Positions 32,528 to 45,342 of a stretch of 64,000 nucleotides of DNA are shown here, piece by piece. The translations under genes and the position numbers were made by a program. The notes beneath the pieces are model-generated. The model ran no database searches, was not told where the DNA came from, and was given only the letters and a program-made list of their open reading frames with translations. Every line of letters begins with the position of its first letter. Within the stretch, counting starts at the first letter, position 1. The stretch spans positions 1-64,000 of the forward strand of contig JAKOGI010002701.1 in the NCBI GenBank assembly GCA_029747015.1, written 5' to 3'. The DNA is from Carnegiea gigantea (Eukaryota > Streptophyta > Magnoliopsida > Caryophyllales > Cactaceae).

Positions 32528-35500
32528 TGTAACACCCCCAGCCCCTTGGCCAGAAGCGTTACGCTTTTCTAACTTCTTACTTAATTCCTGAGACGAAACG
32601 GGCAAAATTTCCCCTAAAAGCTGACCATTTCCAGGCTAAAAGCCTTACAATAAGTCCCTGTAAATCAACGGAAGCGCAAAACATTTGAAACATAGCTCAA
32701 CGGCCACACGCCAGAATTCATAACTCAACGAGCCACTCGCTCGGAGTACACCAACCAGGTTGATTCACGAATAAAGAAGAAATGGACGATACAACTCAAC
32801 GGTTAACAAAACCGGAGTATTAAGATTTACATCCCAAAACATAGCTAAATTAAACCAAGAAGACATCTAACTAACTTGATGGTTGGCTCAAACGGCCATA
32901 CAGAGCGACCTTATATCATATGCATTACATGAACTAGAATAATCGTTTACAGACCTTTATAAACTAAGAGTACATTACATGACTTCATTAAACACGTAAG
33001 ATCCCTTCAAATGAGCACATGCGACGCCTTGTAAGCAACAATAGGTTCCTTCTGGACTTATCTGACTCAACTTCTTCCTGTCAGAAGGAAAACCTGGGGA
33101 AAAGGGGAAAAGAGTAGTGGGATGAGCAACCACACGCTCAGTGAGTGTCCCCCAACCCCCTTAAAACCAAAACCGTTGCAGGCAATACTATCTTTACTAG
33201 TCACATATCATGTTTCCATACTTTACTATCATAATAGATATTCATAGAACCTTTATGGGAGGATCACTAAACATAAACTTCACTTCGACCACTCAGTCAT
33301 ATTTCTAGGTTCCTCAACGACGGAATTCTTTACTAGCAAGCAGTTAGGCACGTGAGTAAGCATCGAAGGCTAAGTATAAGGATCTTTTCTTTTCATAAAA
33401 TAACTTCCTAACACTCCATTTAAATTACACATGAACCCTCAATCATATGATGTGTATTTAAGGTTATCCTTTTTCATATTTACACTTTTCTTGATATTTC
33501 ATTCATATAATATACAGATCACACACATAAACACATATCAAGCATTTAAGTACCTTTAAACATCATATTAAGCCATATGACACCCTCGCATGCTATTCGC
33601 ATATCAACGTTCATTCTTTTAGGAAGAAACGCCTTCATTCATAGAATTTTTAACGTGCTATAACTTTCTTTCTCATCTCATACACTTTAAATCAGACAGG
33701 TTTGAAATGGATAAGGATGATGCCACATAAGATTAGAATCCCGTTCAACCATATTTAAGAATCATTCATAATGCATCCATTGAAAACTTTCCTTTAATAC
33801 ATAGGCTAAGAATCCACATTCAAACATGTTTGAAGATCATTTCACAACTCATTCATTGAAAGCTTTCTTTCTTTCGTTGAAAACGTTTTCTTAGTCTTCA
33901 AAGGAAGTTCCATTTCTTTTGGTCGCGTAGCGACCCTTATAAGCTTTCCATACATCATTCCATATAGCCTTTTGGGCTCATAAAAAGAACTTCCTTTCCT
34001 TTTTAATCGTTTAAAAATGGCAAAGAGCCAATTGCTTTTCTTAACTTAGTACCAAAGTACTTCTGGCATAAGATCATTACAGGGTGCTGTTTGGGTGAGA
34101 ACTATTCTCGACCCCATAGTGAGACCTAACGCTCACGCTTAAGCTCTTACTCCCGGGATGGCTACATATAACATATCGGACCATTACATTAGCCCTCGTC
34201 AGGGCCTCTAGGGTTTATCCGGACTTATCCCCTAGGTTAACATTACATCATATCATATTGTCCGCAGCACATTATCTTAGCCACTTAAAGCGTATCGGCC
34301 ATAACGGCTAGTAATTTTGTTGTATCTTTTGGTAAAATCATTTGTCATACAACTCACGCCTTTGTAAAACTCTTTAGGATTCCCCCGTTCAAGCAGGTTC
34401 ACTCCCAAAACTGTATTCGTTTACTTTAAAATATGCCATCATGCACTAATATTTGTGGCTACTATTATTTCAAAACATGAAATCCTTCTTTGAAAATCTC
34501 ACCCTTATGCACATAATGCAACTTGAGCAAATAGAAGGGAAAGAGGTTCACATATATCACATTCAAACACTTCATAATTAATTCATCACATCGAGCCACA
34601 CATGGCCTCGCAATCCACACGATTGCGGTCATTTCACAACCCAGTCTCCCTCCTCACTTGCACCGTACCACAAGACCTCGAACGCTCATAATTCTTTCCT
34701 CAAACCATCCAACTACCAACTCGTTCCATTGATTTATTAATACAACATATTATCATACTAATTTATAAAAAGGTAAGATTTAGGTACTTACCTGGGCAAG
34801 CAGCACCACTTGGCGGTGCGTTACAGCAAGCATACGTACGCATATATATACCATCACGTACACATATAAAACTATAGAACTTTACTTGGGAATTCATACA
34901 TGATAAGACTCCAAGCATTTATAAATTTACTTCAGAGTTAGTAGGCCTTTATGGGATAGTTAAGCATATAGGCGATCATAGACTGATTAAACATTTATAT
35001 ACATAAACTTTAAACACGTACGATGCACTTCGAAGTTCATACTCGATCATGGAACGACCAAACATTCATAAACGTTGGTTTCGAAGTTACAACTCAAGTC
35101 TAATTGAGCTATTTTAGCATAATACGATTCTAAACGTTCATTACACATCGAAATTACTATTCGAATCGAAATAAACCACTTAAACATAATACGACTTTAG
35201 GCATTCAGTTATTATGTCAAAGTTACTACTCAGGTATAGACTAACTAAATACACAAGTATCGATTCCAACCATATTCATCTCTTTTCGAAGCTATTAATC
35301 AAGTATGAATCGTTTAAGTGTACTTATGTCTATTCAAAGCATTCATAATTCATTTTGTGCTAATCTTTTAGGCATGAACTAGCTAAATTTACTTGAATCG
35401 ATTCTAAACACGTTAAGCTAACTTCGTTTATAATCCTTTTCATGCATCAACTAATTAATTGAATCGATGCTAAACATGCTAAATTAACTTCGAATTAATA

Positions 35501-36717
35501 ACTGAGGCATGATTAACTAAATTGGTTCGATTCGAAGCTAAAGGTATTTAATTCATTTCGATGTAAAATCTCAAACATTCAATGGTCACAGGCATTCGAA
35601 TTAACGCTAAAGGCATGTAATTCACTTCGAATTATAAATTCAGGCTTTCGATAGCTACATACATTCGAATTAACGCTAAACATGCATAATTCACTTCGAA
35701 TTATAAACTTAGGCATTCAATGGTTACATATATTCGAATTAACGCCAAACATGTATAATTAACTTCGAATTATAAACCTCAGGCAGCACATTCTAAATTA
35801 GGCTATGCTAGTCTAACATGCAACATCGATTCCGCTAAAACGTTTGTGAAATTAGTACTAATTTAGGAGGCGAGGAACACCCACCTGACTCAGCTTAAAT
35901 TCAACCCTAGTAGCAGCAATTGCACGCCCAAACTCATGTCCACGTTGCTGGACCGAAACCGTGGCCCGTGTGCTTCCCAAAATCGAACCCTAGCTCTCGA
36001 AATCAAGCCCTTCTGCGTGTGGTTTGAAGTGAAATTGGTCCCTCAATCTATAGAAGAGGTCGTTTGGAGGCGTTTGGCCGATTTCCGGCACGTGGGTGGC
36101 GTTTTCAGGCCACCAAAACGTGGCTCTGTTTCGCGGTGAGAAGCGGAGGAAAGGGGCTGGTGGAGGACGCGTGTGGGGAACCGGTGGTCCCTTTCTCTCG
36201 CCGGTGACGCGTGCTGGCCGGCGGCAACGCCAGATGGCCGGTCGCCGGTGAGAGAGAGAGAGATTCTAGAGAGAGAGAGCTGCGGTAGAGAGAGAGCGAG
36301 AGCAGAGAGCGAGGAGGAGGGGGGGTCGGGGTCTCGGGCTTCTCAGGCCCGGCGTGGCCCCCCTTCCCTTTTTGTTTTATTTTTCTTTTTTTTTGGGCTC
36401 AATTAACATCATTCTACTGAATCCCGATCCCGTACTTGCTAATGGTTAGGCTTAACTCGAATCGAAACGACCTTTAATCAACATTTCAATTTAAACTTTG
36501 GGATTCAACCAAGTAAAACGAAAAACGATTTTAAAAACTCGGTTTAGCGTTGATTCGATAATTTTGTAAGTAACATCGATAGTAACATTAATCAAATAAT
36601 CGTTCTTTTTAATGAATTTAATCGTCAAAAACTCACACAGTTACTAAAAATACGAATTTAGAACGTAAAACGGAATTTTAATTAGCTTAACGGAAAACGA
36701 AAATGCGGGGTGTTACA
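32528..36717 (-). repeat. LARD 5' LTR (right copy), 4.2 kb
   Basis: It begins TGTAACACCCCCAGCCCC and ends GCGGGGTGTTACA followed by GGAAT. At 4190 bp it is 19 bp shorter than the left copy, mainly through the absence of the roughly 20-bp duplication. It holds the same tandem array (about 35393-35785), GA tract (36250-36315) and antisense 67-codon frame (35936-36139). Confidence 0.93.
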
Positions 36718-36722
36718 GGAAT
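36718..36722. repeat. Target-site duplication GGAAT, right copy (composite)
   Basis: GGAAT follows the LARD terminus TGTTACA and matches 24735-24739. Confidence 0.75.
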
Positions 36723-38638
36723 GCTCATTCCTTTTTCCTAAGGTGAATCCATTAGCTCACTTTTTTGGCCTAGACTTTGAACTTACTGCCCAAGAACTTT
36801 ATTTAAAGATTCGAGAGAAGAAACACAAAAAGCATCTGCATGGCTAGGGCATATATTCATATAATACAGCCCCTTACCTTCCAACCTTTAATGGGATTGT
36901 TATAAAGGAAGAAGAAGATGTACCCTACTATAGGTTTGCTGAACCAAAGTACATCCCACATCTTGGGGAAGTCCTCCTAGGATTTGAAATCTTTCAAGAT
37001 TGTATTCTCTTGAAGAAAGAGATGTACATACTGAAAACACCCGATCCAACATAGATTGGGCCTCTAAGGTCAGCCAAGACCATTTTGGGTTGCAATTTAG
37101 CACAAAGAAAATAAAGAATAAAGATCTAGGGTGCTAATGGTAGTGGTTCAATCCTACAGAGATAATCATTAATGCTAATGAAGAAAAGCGCACCAAAATA
37201 AAAGGCGACTACCTACAACAAGGAAGAAATGGGTTAAGGCCACTATTGGAAAAACTTAGTACCTTAATACCTAGCCTAATATGGCTTTTGTTTTGAACCA
37301 AAAACCTTTTGCATGCATGGAGGATAGTGCCCTTCATTTCTTAATTTAATCTATCTTGAAACTGATGTAGTTGTTCCAATGGGTTGTCTACACAGGAATC
37401 CTTTAGCTGAGGGACTGTAGGTCCTCTACATAGGAGTCGTTCTATTGAGGAACAAAGGGTTGTCCTTTCCCTTGGGAAAAGCCTAAAATAGCTTCAAACT
37501 CCTTAACTATAGGGCATACATCCATGATCAAAAACTGAAAGGCATGAAGGCTACTAAAACCATTTGCATTGCACTATTCTTAACAATTCATCATCAATGT
37601 TCACCTGCTGAAGGAAATCGAGAACGCTCAATCCATAAGGCTGTAACATGCTCATGTCATCCTTACTTTAGTTACAGCTTCAAGGATCAAATAGAGCATC
37701 AAAAGAGGCCATGAGGAATTGGAGTGAAAGCTTAAAATGTTTGGTACTCAAAGGAGCTGAGAAACAATGCCCCAAAAAAAAAACCTACCTAAACTGTTCG
37801 AAATTTTAAGAACATTGGATTGAGAACACAACTAACCCAGTTGACATGAATCTCTCGGTCACTGGGTACTAGTGACATGATTTAGAGTCCAACAGCTATT
37901 GCTAGGCCCCAAGTCATGCTACTGAATTAACAGACCCCTAGCTGAGGTGATCCTCTTTCCTTTTTCCTTCAAGCTGTAATATTTCGAAATATTCACTTCT
38001 TAAGTCTTAATTACCACCCATATTTTATAAAAATTCTCAACTAAGTAACAAAAATTATATTCCCTTTTTGTTTTTCCTCTTTATTTTTATTTTTATTTTT
38101 CTTTTTGAATTTCCCTCATAGATGATCCTCATTTAAACAATTCCCTCATAAAAAAAGCAGATGTGGAGAAGGCCCATGGAAATTTTAAAATTTGTCTATT
38201 AAATCTTTTTTCCTTTTCTCTTTCTTTATCGTTAGGGTTTTTTCTCTTAAAAATTTTCAAATTTTTGGACTCCCTTGTTAGTCCGTCTAAGCCCTTACGT
38301 AATACTAATACTCCAACATCGAGCAAAACTCTAAGTATGAATATCTGAAGCACAAAAGCTCAAACAACAAGCTTAATCATGACAATGTAAAAAAAAAAAA
38401 AGAAATTAGTCAAAAATAGAGTGGAATCATAATCACAAAATGTACAAACAAAATAAAAACAAAACATTATCTAATTAAAAAACATAAATTGTCCAAATAT
38501 CCGAAGAAGACATCTATAGAAATGGGGGGTATTCCCCTACTAATCCTAATCACTATCATAATCCTCAAAAGGTTCTTCTATAGTCTGGACCCCTTGTGAT
38601 GCAGAAAAACTAGAGGAACTAGAGCCTAGCAAGTGAGG
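36723..38638 (+). mobile_element. Tat/Ogre-like relic resumed, then unassigned sequence
   Basis: Removing the composite and one GGAAT joins 24739 to 36723 within the same relic. The plus-strand reading continues in broken pieces (for example KEEEDVPYYRFAEPKYIPHLGE near 36906, in two parts, and ALVLKGAEKQCP near 37730) without a domain that I can name with confidence. It may be the protease-RT linker of the Tat/Ogre relic. Beyond about 37950 I see only AT-rich, unassigned text up to the chromovirus array. Confidence 0.35.
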
Positions 38639-38643
38639 GTCCA
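38639..38643. repeat. Degraded target-site duplication GTCCA, left of chromovirus array
   Basis: GTCCA lies directly before the first LTR. CTCCA directly follows the last LTR (56197-56201), matching at four of five positions. No such repeats flank the inner LTRs. Confidence 0.45.
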
Positions 38644-39761
38644 TGATGTATGAACTACATAGCAAGGAAGCCAATCTAATCAAGCAACTGAATAGTAAGG
38701 ATATGACTTAAAATAAAGGTTCAACTCCACCATTCAAGCCCAAGGGAATCACCACTAAACTCCTAAAGCCAAAGCACTAAAGTTCAGATAAAGCTCCTAA
38801 CTCTAAAACACTACCTTGGAGTGGATAAAATTAAGATATTTAAGAAAGCTTTGATTGTGGTAAGCAATAGCTTTTATTGAAATTCAACACCAACTTGTGC
38901 AAAGCTGCTAGAGAGGGCTTGTATGCTTTCTCTAAAGCATACCTAACCAACCAAAAAAGGTCCACAAGTGAAAGGATTAAAAAAGCAAGCTTTATAAGTT
39001 GCATAACTCCCTTTGTAACAGCTAGTTTAGAAGCTAGATGAAATGACTTAATTAATGCATTAGTCTAAATTTGAACCCCTAAACCCAGTGAAATAAATAA
39101 TTAAATCAAAACATACCATGAATCAAAATTACAAGAAAACCTAAAAGTAGGCAGATTAGTTAAGGGAAACTGTAACTTTTTTTTATCCTAGCATGTCCTT
39201 AGCCGCATGTTAGGCCTTCTAGCTGTTTAAAGCATAGTATGATGCTTCTAAAATATTTCAACAAGAAATCATGCTCTTAAGGTGCATTACAACTAGCTTA
39301 AAAGCATTGATCATCCATGATGCCCCAAACCAGCCTGCATTGCTTTTATCATAGTGTCTAATCTCTTACTATGGTAACTGATGGTGTGATTTTGCACCAG
39401 ATCTAAGATGAGAACTTAATAGTATACATCTTAAGCTTCAAATTAAGTATAAAATTGGCTAAGGTTTAGGTGTCAAGACTCCCTTGAAAGCTCCTTGAAA
39501 TTAGACGTAGCCTGCATTGTCCTTGGCGGATTGTAATGATCTTTATTGAGCTACTATGACTAAGGATGATTACTTAGACCTAAAATGGTTACTTAGGGTT
39601 GAAGTTAACTTCTTAAGGAGTCCTGTGTAGTAGTGATCTTCTCATAGATGCCTCAATTGCCGACTCTTTTTCTTCAGAAAAGAAGGCCTTGTGATGATGA
39701 AGTGTGATTGCTAGCTTGTGTCTTTCTCTAGTTGGCTTGGCTTAAATCTTAGACTACATTG
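38644..39761 (-). repeat. Array LTR 1 (outer 3' LTR)
   Basis: It begins TGATGTATGAACTAC and ends near CTACATTG, directly followed by the polypurine complement TCCTCCCC. The left flank has no primer-binding-site text, which marks this as the outer end. Confidence 0.8.
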
Positions 39762-42700
39762 TCCTCCCCAAATTGAATGGATTTTCCCTCAAATCCTCAT
39801 GCTTGTTCTCATATGTGACATAGAGACTAAGGTCCTCCTATATTGAAGGTGGTCGATAGATTAATGTCCATGTAAGCTTTGATTGTGAGCATTAGAACTC
39901 CTCTTAGTAAGGACCTTAAAATGATTATTTGCACTAGACATTAGCTCTTTCTTCCTTCTGGGTAGGAGCCTTTCCTTTATGAGATGGAGCTATACAAGAT
40001 CATTAAGCCAGAACTCCATCCCTTCCCTACTCTTGTTTGCTTTCGCCTTGTAAGACTCATTGTTCTTCTTAATATAAGCATTGATCTATTCATGAAGTTT
40101 CTTCATTTCATTAGCTCTTACTTTAGCCTCAAAAGCTCACCATATAGTTACTAGGGAAAGGAATGAGATAAATAGGTGTAGGTGGGTTGACCCTATAGAG
40201 GGTCTTATATATAGAGCATCCAGTAGACTTTGATTGGGCCTTGTTATAAGCAAACTCAGCATGACCAAGATTGAAATCCCATTCTTCCAAATTCTTCTAC
40301 ACCAAGGTCCTTAGGAGGGTGAAAAGTGTTCTTTTGGTAATTTACTTTGGCCATCTGTTTAAGGTGGCAGGTTATGTTGTAAGGTGCCCAAAAGATGCCA
40401 TAAATGCCCCAAAAGTAGCATAGAAACATGCTGTCTCTTTCATTCACTATAGTTTTAGGTACTCCATGACACTTGACAATCTCCCTAAAGTACAAGTTAG
40501 TAACATAAGAAGCACCATCAGACTTCTGCAAGTACAAAGTATGTCATCTTAGAAAATCTATCCACTACCACCATAACTGAGTGCTTCCCCTTTATCTTCT
40601 TGGGAGTGTCAGCACAAAGTCCATGCTGACATCTTCCAAGGGCCTTATGTGAATTGCAAGTGGGGTGTACAACCATTGATGGAACTAATTTTTGGCCTTG
40701 TGCCATATAGAGCATCTTAAGACAACCTTGTGAACATCTTCCTGTATTCTTGACCAGTAAAAGTGCTATTTATGGAAGTCCAAAGGCTAATATGGCCATC
40801 AAGAGAGCATTCATGAGCTTTACTAATTAGGAGATCTCTTAGGGGGAGGCTAGGCATACACAACTTATTGTCTTTGAATAGAAAACATTCTTTCATCAAG
40901 TAAGGTCCTTATAAGGGTGCATCTTTCCTTAGCTCATTGAAGGCTGCATCCTTTGAATAGTAAGCTTACATTAGGTATGACCCTAGCAATTTAGCCCCCA
41001 AGACTAAGATCAAAGCATGCCTTCTAGAAGAGAAATCAACAACAACATTCCATCGCCCTTTTTATCTCTGGTGGACAAAGTGAATGCCTACAAGTGCTTG
41101 ACCCACATGGTGTGCCTAGCTTTGAGTTTGGGTTGACCATTGAGAAACTTAAGTGCTTGGTGATCAGAATGCAAGACAAAAGTTATAGGCTTCAGGTAGT
41201 TATTCCAGTGATTTAATGCCTTATAGTGTCACACAATTCTTTATCATATATTGAACAGTTGAGCTTAGGTCAGCTAACCACTTCATTAAAGTATGCCAAT
41301 AGTCTCTTGAGCTGAGTGAGGATGGTTGTAATGTAATAACTATTGGCATCACACTCCATTACAAAGAGCTCTCCAAATTTAGATAAGAATAATATAAGAG
41401 CTTCACATAACTTCCTCTTGATGATTTTAAAGGCCATTTGGGGTGATAAAGACCAAAAGAAGGCACCTTTTATCATGCATTCTATGAGGGGTGTCATGAT
41501 AGAACTGAAACCATTTCTAAACCTCCTATAAAATGAAACACCTTCAAAACTTATGACTGCAGCAATGGAGTTTGGAACAGGCTAGAACTTAATGGCTTCA
41601 ACCTTGAACTTAGCTACTAGTATGCCATCATAGGAAATAAGATATCCAAGGAAGACAACCCTTATAGTAACAAACTAACATGTCTCTAGATTACCCTAAA
41701 GCTTTTGTTTCTTGAGAGTTGAGAAACATATCTCAAGCGATCCAGATGATCATGCTCAGTCTTATTGTACATAGGAAAGTCAACAAAGCAGATAATGACA
41801 AATAATCCAATAAAATCTCTGAGTATCTCATTCATAAGCCTCATAAAGGTGCTTGGCATATTGGACAAGCCAAATGGCATCACAAGTCATTCATACAGTC
41901 CTTACTTACTTTTATGTGTCGTCTTCCATTCATAAGCTTTACTCATTTTGACATGGAGATAACCACTTCTAACACTTATTTTGGAAGAGATTATAGAGAC
42001 ATATAATTCATTCAGCATGTCATCAAGCCTTGGGATAGGTATCTATGCTTGACTATAATACAGTTAATGGTCATGCTATCCACACACACATACTCTCTGA
42101 CTGCCATATTATTCTGATATTAAGAAGGATGGAGCAGAACATGGACTCATGCTTTCTGTAAATATCCTTCATCAATAACCTCCAAAACCTGTCTTTACAA
42201 TTCTTTTGTATTTGAGGGGTTATGCCTGCTTTTCATAGTGGGGCTTCTGGAATGAAGTCAATATGATGTTCAATGTCTTTCTTAGGGGGAAGTCTATGGA
42301 GCAAGTCTTCAGAATAATACGTCCTCAAACTCAAGTAGTAGGGGTTGTACCAAGGGGCTGACGGTGTCACTTCCTTCTTAGTGTGTGTTTCAACCACAAG
42401 CATGGCAAAGATGAAACTCTCTCCACCTAATTCCTACTCATAAACAACCCTATCTCTCTTGTATTACCCACTCCAACTCTAGTTTTATAGACTTTACTTG
42501 GAGTTAATGGGGTTAAGGTTCATTTTCTACCATGCAGTCTAAAGGAGTAAGTCTTCAACATGCCATCATACAAAGTATTCTTATGATACTACATAGTCTT
42601 CATAGACAAAGTGGCACACACTTATAGGCAAAACATCAAAAACAATCTCATCTTTGTATTCTCCTATAGAAATTGCTACTCAAGCTTGCTTAGTGACAAT

Positions 42701-44203
42701 TACCTCGCCTCCCTTTTTTGAGCCATTGTAGATTGTAAGTCTTAGGGTCCTCAATGGTAGGTAGCCTAAGCTTGTCAATCATCCTAATGGATGCCTATAT
42801 TTTTTTCAACTTCCCCTGTCAATGATTAGGGTGTAGGTTTTACCTCTTACCTTGCATTTGGAGTGGAAGATTTGCTCCTTTTGATTAGGTTCATGGGTGA
42901 CTTCTTTGGTATGAAGTACTCTCTTGATCATGAGCATCTCTCCCTGTTAAGGTAACAGCTAAGACATCTCTTCCTCTTCACTGTCCTTTTCCTCCATATA
43001 ATCCATGCCCTCAATCTTCATGATGATGGGAACCATCCTATTTAGGTAATTAGCTTGAAAGTGTCCATTACCATAGCACTTGAATCACTTCTTTGGTTTC
43101 TTTGGGACTCATTTGATAACTTCTTTTCCCTTCCCTTTGTCCTTGTGTTCCTTAAGGATGTTGTATGCCTTATATGCATTAAGGCTTGAATGAAGTGTTA
43201 GCCTTGGTACAACCTATGGGATGAATTTCTTAGACTTAAGCTGCTTCTCCACCTTAATGGCAAGTTTGTATGAATTTTCAAAGGTCCACAAAGGCTAGAG
43301 TTCAACCTTGTCTAAGATAGCAAGGTTCAAATCCTTGAGGAAGCTAGTGATGGTATGCTCAAGTTCTTCCCTCAAGACACATCTAATATGGAGTTGCTCA
43401 AATTCCCTTATTCATTCTTTAATCTTTATGTTGCCTTGTAGGTAGCTAGTAAAAACCTCTTGTCCATGTGTTTCTTTAGCTTAACCTAAGTATTGATCTT
43501 GCCTCTAGAGCTCTGGTCCTCTTCAAATTTTTATACTAAAGTGAGGTATAATGCTTAAGCTTTAATGAAACAAGTTTAAAACCCTTCTAACCTCAGTATC
43601 CCTCGATCTTAATAATTTTGTCCAAAGACTAAACTCATTTAAGGTAGTTGTCAGGCTTTAAGCTGCCATCAAACTTAGGGGCTTTAATTTTTAAGGTCCT
43701 TAAGATCATATATGTGAGATTTCCTCTTTCTTGGCCTTTCCTCCCTATTTGAGCAGCTATAATTTCTGAGATTTTTGTGCAGAATCTGACCCAATAGATG
43801 GGTCAAAAGATGGATCGCTCTCCATTCCCCTTGACTAGGCTAACAATTGCTGAACTTAAGCAGTCAAGTTCTTCATATTATATTGTAGCTTTAAACTGAC
43901 ATTATCCCATCTGATCTTATGTGCTCATTTAAGAGAAAGGCCTCTTAGAATTCTAATGAATTATTGAGGATGAGATGTTTCTCTCCTGGACATTCTATGT
44001 TTGCAGAGGAAAATAATATAGGTGTGTCTGTTTTGAGGATGTAAGTGTTTTGGTAGCTGGAACTATGTTTGGGTAAGGGCTCTTTCATGTCAAATCAATG
44101 TGTTCCACAGCTGAGAGACACTGAAAGCTAAAAGTAACTAACAACTGAAAGCAACAAAGTGAAAGGAACTCACCAAGAATCAAAGTTTGGCTCTAATACT
44201 GGT
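39762..44203 (-). pseudogene. Array interior A: gag-pol relic
   Basis: Reading on minus from right to left: gag (about 43090-43990); a zinc knuckle near 43030-43085 (KCYGNGHFQANY, last Cys lost); protease region (42400-42900); RT (41500-42250); RNase H with ALKFLNGQPKLKARHTMW near 41130-41180; integrase zinc domain and core (40256-40899). The core piece 40518-40715 reads GKHSVMVVVDRFSKMTYF and continues at 40256-40537 with VTNLYFREIVKCHGVPKTIV. The RT catalytic box near 41776-41790 reads CFVDF where F-D-D-I is expected. RT text MMPFGLSNMPSTFMRLMNEI at 41824-41883 is well preserved. Stops and frameshifts break every domain. Confidence 0.8.
44189..44201 (-). promoter_or_regulatory. Degraded tRNA-Met primer-binding site, interior A
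   Basis: The plus strand reads GGCTCTAATACTG, 10 of 13 matching GGCTCTGATACCA, two bases before LTR 2. Confidence 0.7.
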
Positions 44204-45342
44204 TCACGTATGAACCAGGCAGTAAAGAAGTAAATCTAATCAAGTAACTAAACAACTTAGATATGACTTGAACTGAAGGATGAACTCCACTATTCAAGAC
44301 TAGGGGAACTGAACACCTAAATCCAAGGCACCAAAATCTAGATAAAGGTCCCCACTCTAACACACAACCATGAAGAGGACAAAGCTAAAGAGATTTGAGA
44401 GAGTTTTAATTATAGCAAGCTTAACTTTGACTTAAATTTAACACAAACCCATGCAACATTGCTAGAGAGGGATTATATACTCCCTCTAAATTTGACCTAA
44501 AAATCTCTAAAAGGTTTATAAGAAAAAGGACAAAAATAGTAAAATTTCTAACTTACACAATTCCTTTTCTCACAGCTAGATTAGGAACTAGGTGGGACTA
44601 AATTGTTGCATTAGCATAATAAAGTTTTAACATATAAACCTAGTCATATACATAATTACAATTACGAAAAAACATATAATGATTCATAATTGCAAGAAAA
44701 CCCAAAAGTACGAAGAATATCAAGATAAAGCTGAAGGTGGGCTTGTTTGACTTGTCCAGGCAATCTCAAGGGTTTTCATTGATCATGGTTGGCTATTAGC
44801 TTCATGATCATGCTTTTAGTTGCTTTAAGTACTATGATGCTTTGATAACATTTTTAGAAGTAATCATAGGCTTAAGGTGCATTAGAACCATCTCAAAAGC
44901 ATTGATCATCCAAGATGCCATAATCTTGCCTGTACTGCTTTTCTAACTGCATTTAATCTTCTTGTTGTAGTGACTCATGATATGGTTTTGGACTGGAATT
45001 GAGTTGAGAACATAAAAGTATACATTTTAAGCTTCAAATAAAATATAATATCCATTAAGTTTCTGGCCTTAAGATTTACTTGAAAATTCCCTTGAAATGG
45101 ATCATTGCATACATTATCCTAGATGGATTGCAGTGAATTATATTGAGCTACTATGTTTGAGGCTAAACAGTTGGGCTCATGGTGCTTTCTTTGGGTTGAA
45201 ACTAGGAGGGCTCTTCCTATGCATACTTCAAATACCATCTCTTTGATGGGTGGCTTCATAAAAGAAGGCGTCTTGATGATCAACTGTAGGTGCTAGGCTT
45301 GTGTCTTTCTAGTTAGCATGCCATGAGTCTTATAATGCATTA
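44204..45342 (-). repeat. Array LTR 2
   Basis: It begins TCACGTATGAACC (TG mutated to TC) and ends near ATGCATTA, followed by the polypurine complement and a GAGGATTT/AAATCCT hairpin. It is shared by interiors A and B. Confidence 0.8.

Larger units (their letters stand above)
24740..36717 (-). mobile_element. TRIM-LARD composite insertion (12 kb)
   Basis: A tandem TRIM (24740-25478) abuts a full LARD (25480-36717), both with their sense strand on minus. The pair has one GGAAT duplication outside and none at the inner junction. The left terminus is TGTAACA (TRIM) and the right terminus TGTTACA (LARD), so the composite as a whole has matching ends. The inner junction reads GGGATACCATCAATATAACA. 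This fits both the TRIM LTR end (GGGATACCTTCA) and the LARD primer-site flank (GATACCATCAATGTAACA), so the two join across about 10 bp of microhomology. The composite sits inside the plus-strand Tat/Ogre relic. Confidence 0.7.
25480..36717 (-). mobile_element. LARD: large non-coding LTR element, Tekay/Del-related
   Basis: Two nearly identical 4.2 kb LTRs flank a 2.84 kb interior (29689-32527) that has no gag or pol. The primer-binding site lies at the right of the interior and the polypurine tract at the left, so sense is minus. The sequence next to the polypurine tract on the minus strand (CGAGGACGAAATTC then TTTTAAGGGGGG) is the typical 3' end of Tekay/Del chromoviruses, so that family probably supplies its enzymes. 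Both LTRs together exceed the interior three-fold. The LTRs differ at scattered sites and a few indels, at about one in a hundred bases in the parts I compared, which suggests recent insertion. Confidence 0.85.
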
